Of a stretch of DNA of 64,000 nucleotides, positions 57,202-64,000 are shown in pieces (position 1 is the first letter of the stretch; each line of letters opens with the position of its first letter). This DNA comes from Psilocybe azurescens (taxonomy: Eukaryota > Basidiomycota > Agaricomycetes > Agaricales > Agrocybaceae): positions 62,001 to 126,000 of the forward strand of contig JAJIRX010000904.1 in assembly GCA_023853785.1 (NCBI GenBank), read 5' to 3'. The notes below the pieces were generated by a model. The model was not told the DNA's origin, did no database searches, and saw nothing but the letters and a program-made list of their open reading frames with translations. A program made the position numbers and the translations under genes.

Positions 57202-60200
57202 TTAAAGAGATTTTGAAACCGAACCGGAGAGTGCTGTGGGGTTGACTGTGGATTTGGGTGATAGAAGGTCGTGCAGTTCATTGCGATATAAGAGCAACTC
57301 GCGGTGTTCATCTCCAAAGCGAGTTAGAAGAGCATCCACAAGAGAACTGAGAGACTCTGCTCGGGAGGGATTGGGCAAAGGGCGCAGTTCAAGAGATTCT
57401 TTAAGCAATAAGATCGCTTCATCAAGCTCAGCGTAGTGGTCTGTGGTTATTTCCTCATCCACGTCCTGGGGTGTTGGTGGGCGGTGTATATAGAAACCCA
57501 GAAGAGCCGCTGCTAGACCAGAGAGTGAGTCCGCTCGATCGGAAGGGCGTAATTTGTGTTCTTCTTTCCGTATTGGAAGGGCTCCACCGAGATTGTTTGG
57601 TTGGCTTGTCTTCTTGTAGAGTCTCTGGAGCGAAGTCGCTAGACCAAAAAGGGAGTCGGCTCGCCTGGGGTGATGAGAGGGGAGGAACTTGAGAGCCTGT
57701 CGGTAGAAATCAATGGCTTTATAAAGATTGGACTGCTCGCCAGAAATCGTGAAACGATTCATCAGCGCAGCTGCTAGCCCACTGAGAGAGTCATCTCGTT
57801 CAAGACGAGGAGAAGGGCATAGCTCGAGAGCCTCCTCGTGCAGAGAAATTGCCCTGTCAAGATCTTCTTTCGTTCCGCTCTTTTCGAAGCGCTTCCGAAG
57901 TGCAACTGCAAGCCCGTTGAGGCACTTGGGCCTTTGAAAACATAGTAGAGGGTTGAGTTCGAGAGCCTCTTCGTAGAGTGAAATTGCCTCGTCAAGATCA
58001 GCTTGTGAACCTGACTCTTTGAAACGGCTCAGAAGTGCATCTGCTAAATCGAAAACAGGCGTGGCTCGTTCTCTGGGGCGTAAGGGAAGTAGCAGAGAAT
58101 CGCGGTGGAGTTTAATGGCCTCGTCAAGATCACCTCGTTGGCGCAGCCGTTTGAAACGATCACAGAACACAGCTGCTAATCCTGTGAGAGGATAGATTTC
58201 ATTTGGACCGACTGACTGGCGGAAGGCGAGCGCACGATGATAAGATCGATTCGCCTGTTCAAGATTGCGAGGTCGCCTGTTTCTTTGAACCGAAGATGGA
58301 ACGAATATCCCAGAACATCGGAAAGGTCCGCTCGATTGGGATCGGTTTGAGGCAAGTTGAGAATACTTTCTTGTAGACACATGATTGCTTCATCAATGTG
58401 ATAAATTCGACCTTTCAGTTTAGACCGAACTAAGTAGGACGACGCTAGAATAGCCGCAAGAGTACTAGCTGCAGGATGGGGATGTGATGCAGAGAGTAGA
58501 CCGAGAATCTCTGTGTTGAATGAGATTATCTCATCGATGTCTTCTTGTCGAGATGTTTCCTCAAACCGCTGATACAACAATGGAAATAGGCGAAAAAATA
58601 GTCTTCCCGACTGACATATTCTGCAGGGGTGATGTCAAAAACATTTTTGAACAATGAAATTCTCTCGTCGACATAGCTTTCTTGCCCGGCCTCCTCGAAC
58701 TGTTCATCAATCTGGCTTCCCAGGGACCTGATAAGAGCGAATCGTTTGGTGTAGGATAGATCAGAGAATCGAAGAGCTTCCTTGTACTTGTCGCGTAGTG
58801 ATTTCCTATGTGACGACCCGGCATCTTGTAGAGTCGTAAGAATAAGCGAATTCAGCAGTACAATGGCTAAATTCTTGATGAAATCAATTCGAATATGTGC
58901 GGGTGGTTGAGGGCGATTCTCCAAGGCCTGTCTGTACAGTTGGATCTCCTCCTTGACTAGGCTCATTCTAGTGTTCCGATCAGCTGTGAAGGTGTTTTCA
59001 ACAAACTTATACATGGAAAAAACAGTCAAAGATGTCTTACCGAAGCGACATAAAAACTTGGAACGCGCAGACGATCCTTCTGGGTAAAGCTCGTCCAACA
59101 ATTCCCAGGCTGATGAATGCGAGCTTGGAATGCTGTCATCCCTGAATTCAACCGGAATTAGGTCAAAACATCTATCCAATATTTTTGCTATGATGGCGAC
59201 GTGATTTCTCTTTCCTGGCCACTGGCTCTGAGATTCAGATTCAAGAGCGGAGGCCAAAATGTCTTCTGCCCCAGGACGCTCACGGATGGACCGTAGACCG
59301 ATGGCTACCATATTATCTTATAGTTAGAATAATGCTGTAAATATCATAAAAAAACAGAGAATCTACCTGTCAATGACAATTTAAAGAGTCGATCATAATC
59401 TGAATTCTGTTTCTTCTGTTCTACAGCATCTTTGATGGCGTCCAAGATACGGTCAGGTTGGATGTACGGGTCAATCTCGATTATATTTTTCTGGGACAGT
59501 GATTCCTTATCCCACTTCTTTCCCTCCGGAAGTCTTGCGATCGGACTATATGGTTTTTTTGCAGACCGCCCTTCGGGAATCGACAACATAAGTTCAAAGA
59601 CGGATTCATGAACTAGTTGCCCTTCCAGTATCCGACGTGGCTGTTTTCTGTGAGGTCTACGAAAGTACGACATCATGTTATATTCAACTGTATACTCAGA
59701 TAGTCTGCAACCTACCTTCTCGTTACACCGTCAGGGCTTGTGTATGAGAGCCGAGAAATGGGAAGATTTTCGAGAATAGTCCAGATCCAACTCATAGACG
59801 ATGTGGGTTTGAGAGGCGCCCATGTTTGGTTGAAGGGCATCATGCGGAGTCCCCATATGAGAGCTTCATATGTCATCCAGCGAAGGGATGGCCCAAATTG
59901 ATCGTTCTCCAGGTTTTGACGTTTCCGCCACCGCTGTTATGAAATAGAAACAGATGAGAATATGATAAAAAAGTTATCACGTTACTTACACATCCGAATG
60001 AGAGCCAGCAAACCATACTTCTTTGATGTTGCCTCCCTTTCGTTTATTCGCAGGTTTGGCCTGACCAATATGCAGATTTGTGCTAGCAATGCTTGCCTTC
60101 TCGTCCACGGAGCCCTTGGGAAAATGACCTGACCGAGAATCCTTTGTGGGAGAACCCACGCCCCCGTTGGCGTACTCTGGTAGAAATTTGACCCTACGTT

Positions 60201-61536
60201 CATCGAGAGCAAGTGCGTGTCGGAAAGCGCAGACATGAGTCATACCGGTCGTCGTTTCTGGTGGACATTCACTTCGTAATACACCAACCGACGACACAGT
60301 GTCCCTAAAAACACTTCAGACAGGGTACCCGCTAGCAAACCAATAAAGACACCAACCATGAGCCAACGAAGTGAACTGTCACTTCACTGTTGGACAGTGA
60401 CTTTTGAATTGTTTGCACAGATCCTCGGGCGTCTCTTTTGAGCCCCCTTTAGATTTCTTCATGTGAGAATTGACAGTAGCTTTGAATTCGGGATCCTTTT
60501 GGACAGTCGGGTGACTATGATGCACGGTATTGTCGGTGACTGAGTCAATTGAATTGCGAAAAACGGGTATTCTTGAATCCTCATATTTGTTCTTTTTGTC
60601 TGCGATGCTTGCAGAATAATCATTTGTGGCACGTTGTACCGCATTTTCTTGACCCTGCTTCGATGACGATTCCCTGTTGTTGGCCTCTTTGTCGGCCCCT
60701 TTGCGATTTCCTCTTGCTAATGTTGCAGTATAGAGATCATAAGCACTTAGGATACTAGGTTAAAACAATCACGCCGAAGGAGTGAAATGCATACTACAAT
60801 GGAATTTGCTGAGTATTGCCCTTATGGAGAAGCCCAACCTAAGTACTGTGGTTTTGGCATAATTTCCTACGAAGTGAGTTATAAACATACCTTTTCGATC
60901 ATGCCGGCGATGACTCGCACTTGGTAAGCGCCACGAGAGAATCCTATCACCAGTATCGGTAAACTTCCTCAACAGAACAGCAAAGAAAGACAGACCAAAC
61001 AGAAAGATCCTGTCTCCCTGCCTGTAGTTCTCCGACAGCCATTCATATGCATCGAGTACCTTAGATTTAAAGTTCCTGTATAACAAAAAATCAGAAAATT
61101 CCCCACTGCGAGAATATGGGGTATGTACGTGGCGAAGGCCTTGTCCCACTGATGAGAGATATACTGGGTCAAGGAAGACCACGATGTCGAGTCGGCCACA
61201 TATGTCCCGATCCCGCTGTTATAGTAGGTAAGCTGGGTTTCGTCCTTGACCAGGTGACTATATAGCTCTACGATGTTGGTATTCTTCAAGCAGCATGAGC
61301 CGATCATGGTGTATCGTATAGATACCGATGATGCTTACCTTCAGGCCAAATTGATTCGCAGTACCGTCGATAGACACTACAAGGTTTCGTCCAAATTGTC
61401 CGCTGGGAAGAGGCTCGCAAAGGCACGATATATGGCTATCCTCAGAGGTCTTCAAAGTCGATTCATCGTCGTCATTTGTATGTGTTACTGTGGGATTCTT
61501 CTCCATGGCAGGAAATTGTTCTCTTGTGCTGGCCAT
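57202..61536 (-). CDS. DUF2235 alpha/beta hydrolase fused to TPR repeats
   Basis: The ATG at 61534-61536 opens the N-terminal part; after it the DUF2235 hydrolase domain reads RNLVVSIDGTANQFGLK | NTNIVELYSHLV, YYNSGIGTYVADS, DAYEWLSENYRQGDRIFLFG. A 52-base intron then precedes the nucleophile elbow GFSRGAYQVRVIAGMIEK, so the active Ser is present. VTVHFVGSW | DTVSSVGVL, GMTHVCAFRHALALDERRVK, FLPEYANG and KEVWFAGSHSDV follow. The C-terminal half (59.3-57.2 kb) carries at least six TPR-like units of about 45-50 residues with RADSLSGLAAAL, LDEAILLLKESLELRP and LDRAISLHEEALELCP signatures. One-base frame problems occur near 60412-60415, 58593-58598 and 58265. Related hydrolases in bacteria are type VI lipase effectors; the fungal role is unknown. 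Confidence 0.85.
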
Positions 61537-62968
61537 TCGTAAACCATTCAACAAGGAAGATATAGTGTCCGTAAAGGATTAGTAGCGTGGTTCCCAGGCG
61601 TCTGACGATATTGTGCATGAGGTTAAAATGAGGTTTAAGTCTCGTTATAAATATTATTCTGCCCTGCTACTAGCAGAATGGAGCTGATGGATCGTCGATG
61701 GCATTGGCATGATGGGCCGTCACCAACAATACTCCGAACGGCAGCAGCAAAGAAGATCAGGACTTTGTCTGATTCATGAATCCCATGAGTTCTACGAGCA
61801 GCCAACAAACAGCCCTACGCAAGCCCTACGTCAGTTCATTTTAATAGGCTGAAGCCGGACTCCAGAGCCAGAGGGGAAAGAACTGGCTGCTAGTTGCTGG
61901 CTGCTTAAGTGTTTATAGACCGCTATCTTTGGCGAGCAACATGTAGTTGGGAGTATGTAAGTTGTCGACAGCATGAGCAATCAACTATCAGAGTCAATGT
62001 AGGAATACTGAGTAAACATACCGCGATATGCCAAGAACTTACGCGTCTCACATATCACATGTCACAAGTGACACAACGCGTCCCTATGTAGTATAACTGG
62101 CCCAGCCCCAGACCAACTTTGTACTTACGACTTGCCATGAGCAACCTTGTTGCCACCCATGATGGTCTCACCTCCGACGCGAATCCTCGTGTAGGTCACT
62201 GTATCTCAGATATATATCGAAATAGATCAGTGAGTTAAGTGTGCAATTGGCACATGCTAATTGACTTGATGCTTCCAAGATGTTCAAGCTACATTGAACG
62301 CCAGTTCAAAACTCGAACTACTAGGTGCTAGGCCCCTTTGAAATCAGGATCTCGCCTTTTCAAAAGTTATAGTATTTCTGCGACTGTACTAAGAACGAGC
62401 TATAATGATAAGCAGCGGTCTCCTTTCCTTCAATGCCGTGTCACGACGATTGCTACTTTGAAGTTTGCATCTTCTGTTGCTCTCCGTATGTTTTCTGACT
62501 TTGACACCTCTTGACTAAAAGATAACTCAACTTTGGTACCTACTCGCGACATTCTCCAATAACACGCTACTCAGAGTTGGCCTGCGTCCATTTCGGAGTC
62601 GTACTATTGGCGCTTATAACGTCTTTTTATAACTGAGGTAAATACTGTCGATCTTTGTTAATCGCTCTTCCTCATCGCAGGAACACAGATTTTGACTTTT
62701 GGAGATCCTATGGAAATGTTCTACATGATTGTTTGATTCCGAAAGGAATTGATAGTTTTCAGCCAGAATAATCCCGACCTTCCATGGCTCTTAAGGAGAA
62801 AGAGACACTTTGTGGCAAAATAGACATTATCTATATCTGTATCTCAAATTTTCTTTTTTCCATGCTCAGTACGCGTGTTGGACGCATGTTGGACATCATC
62901 TATGGTCTATAAGTATTACCGCTCTTGTATCCCCTTTCTTCCAGTTCCTTCATCTCCCTCTCACAGTC
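61537..62968. other. Divergent promoter region, no gene supported
   Basis: The stretch separates the DUF2235-TPR gene (-) and the HSPA12-like gene (+). An exon-like minus-strand stretch near 62130-62200 (VGGETIMGGNKVAHGKS before GTAAGT) was noticed but cannot be connected to anything. AT-rich otherwise. Confidence 0.4.
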
Positions 62969-64000
62969 ATGTCGTCTAGACAGCCTTACAGTGGCGCACA
63001 ACGCAAGCTTGTCCTCGCCTTTGATGTTGGGACCACTTTCAGTGGCATATCGTACAGGTTGGTGAATCTTTTACCTCTAATGTAGTTAACTGATCTGAAC
63101 CCCGTGCTATCAGCATTCTCGACCCAGGAGAAGTTCCTGAAATTCGCGGAGTGACAAGGTACGTAAATAAATTCATTTCTGAGACGCAGATACTCATGTT
63201 TAATTGCAGATATCCGGCTCAGGAGCATGTTGGTGGTGACTCCAAGATACCGACCATCATCTACTACGACAGACAAGGAAACGTTCGCGCCGTTGGTGCC
63301 GAAGCCATGCAAGAAGGCATTGAAGACAGTGCCGAAGACGAAGGATGGACAAGGGCGGAGTGGCAAGTCTGTTTCCCGTTGTAAAACGAATTTGTTGAGC
63401 TCATTCTTTCATTTAGGTTTAAGCTCCACCTCCGCCCAAATACCAACTCTGCATCACATGTCACCCAGAAAATTCCGCCACTACCAGAGGGTAAATCTGC
63501 CATAGCTATTTTCGCCGATTTCCTGCGCTATCTACACCAATGCGCCCGGACTTATATCGAGGAAACCCATGCCAACGGTGTTGAACTGTGGCGAAGCCTC
63601 GAATCGCGTACGGACTTTGTACTTACCCATCCTAATGGCTGGGAGGGTGGACAACAGAGTCTTATGCGTCGAGCTGCGGTAACAGCAGGTCTAATTCCCA
63701 ACAGTTCTGATGGACAGCGACGTCTTTCTTTCGTTACCGAAGGCGAGGCCAGCCTTCATTTCTGCATTCAGAGCGGACTGACCACAGAAGCCATCAAGGT
63801 GAATAATGGTTTATGACCCGCAGATGAACTCGTGCTGACTTCAATTCTTGTCGCCGGCAGCAAGGAAAGGGTATTCTCATCGTTGATGCCGGAGGAGGTA
63901 CCATTGATATTAGTGCTTACAAACAAACGTCTCAGAACGTCAAATCATTCGAAGAGATGACCGCCCCTCAATGTACGACTTTCACGACTTGTTTTTGACC
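62969..64000 (+). CDS. HSPA12-like Hsp70-family ATPase, 5' part
   Basis: Exons 62969-63057, 63114-63158, 63210-63359, 63417-63798 and 63862-63972 are read; the gene then enters an intron and leaves the window. The actin-like ATPase fold is clear. Phosphate-1 loop KLVLAFDVGTTFSGISY opens it. KIPTIIYYDRQGNVRAVGAE, FKLHLRPN, FLRYLHQCARTYIEE, FVLTHPNGWEGGQQSLMRRA and phosphate-2 loop GILIVDAGGGTIDIS follow. These are the marks of the HSPA12-like Hsp70 branch, which is strongly expanded in agaricomycetes. Its members keep the ATPase domain but usually lack a normal substrate-binding domain. The role is unknown. The frame is intact so far; the exon 3 donor (GTGGCA) is weak. Confidence 0.85.

Noticed and set aside
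62100..62210. Minus-strand exon (GGETIMGGNKVAHGKS before GTAAGT)
   Set aside because: Looks protein-like with a good donor, but no partner exon or family could be found.
1..64000. CRISPR arrays, rRNA genes, prokaryotic operons
   Set aside because: No regular spacer-repeat arrays or rRNA sequence; intron-rich genes show a eukaryotic nuclear genome.

Overview
The window is nuclear DNA of a filamentous basidiomycete, most likely an agaricomycete (mushroom or wood-decay type). The evidence is dense introns of about 50-60 bases with GT...AG ends, TATA-type promoters on secreted-protein genes, and typical agaricomycete families: CFEM protein, osmotin-like glycopeptide, alanine-rich small secreted protein, caspase-like C14 peptidase, DUF2235-TPR protein, HSPA12-like Hsp70 and dynamin. 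No species is claimed.

Layout. 1-3 kb is repeat-rich: CCAGGTGGA-type minirepeats, a GTT/GTC low-complexity tract and a tRNA-like SINE remnant. 3-8.3 kb is a gene graveyard: a broken, GC-rich DUF5077/DUF3472 gene, a decayed DUF2828 (vWA-like) gene on the minus strand, and a 3'-fragment copy of a caspase gene whose full-length relative lies at 54-56 kb. 9-14.9 kb carries a secreted type-B carboxylesterase (-), a CFEM surface protein (+) and a Golgi-type HtrL/YibB-like protein (-). A 1,018-bp DNA transposon with perfect 32-bp inverted ends and 6-bp target duplications sits at 15.1-16.1 kb.

17-27 kb holds an osmotin-like glycopeptide gene, a 7-bladed lactonase / carboxymuconate-cyclase-type gene, a PrpF-family isomerase, a small secreted protein and a single-pass membrane protein. 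27.7-50.2 kb is the conserved core: GCN1 (translation stress signalling), a formaldehyde-dehydrogenase-type zinc ADH, UTP20 (small-subunit processome) and CTK3 (CTD kinase gamma subunit). 50.5-64 kb is accessory again: a dynamin pseudogene, the full caspase-like gene, a CTK3 fragment copy, a DUF2235-hydrolase/TPR gene, and the start of an HSPA12-like Hsp70 gene that runs off the right edge.

A technical point matters to every reader. Many otherwise intact genes, including GCN1 and UTP20, which are expected to be essential or nearly so, need one-base corrections to read through, mostly in short homopolymer runs. The simplest reading is residual base-calling error in the assembly, so frameshifts alone should not be taken as gene death here. 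The genes called pseudogenes also carry stop codons, truncation or lost catalytic residues. All identifications come from reading the translated sequence; no database search was run.
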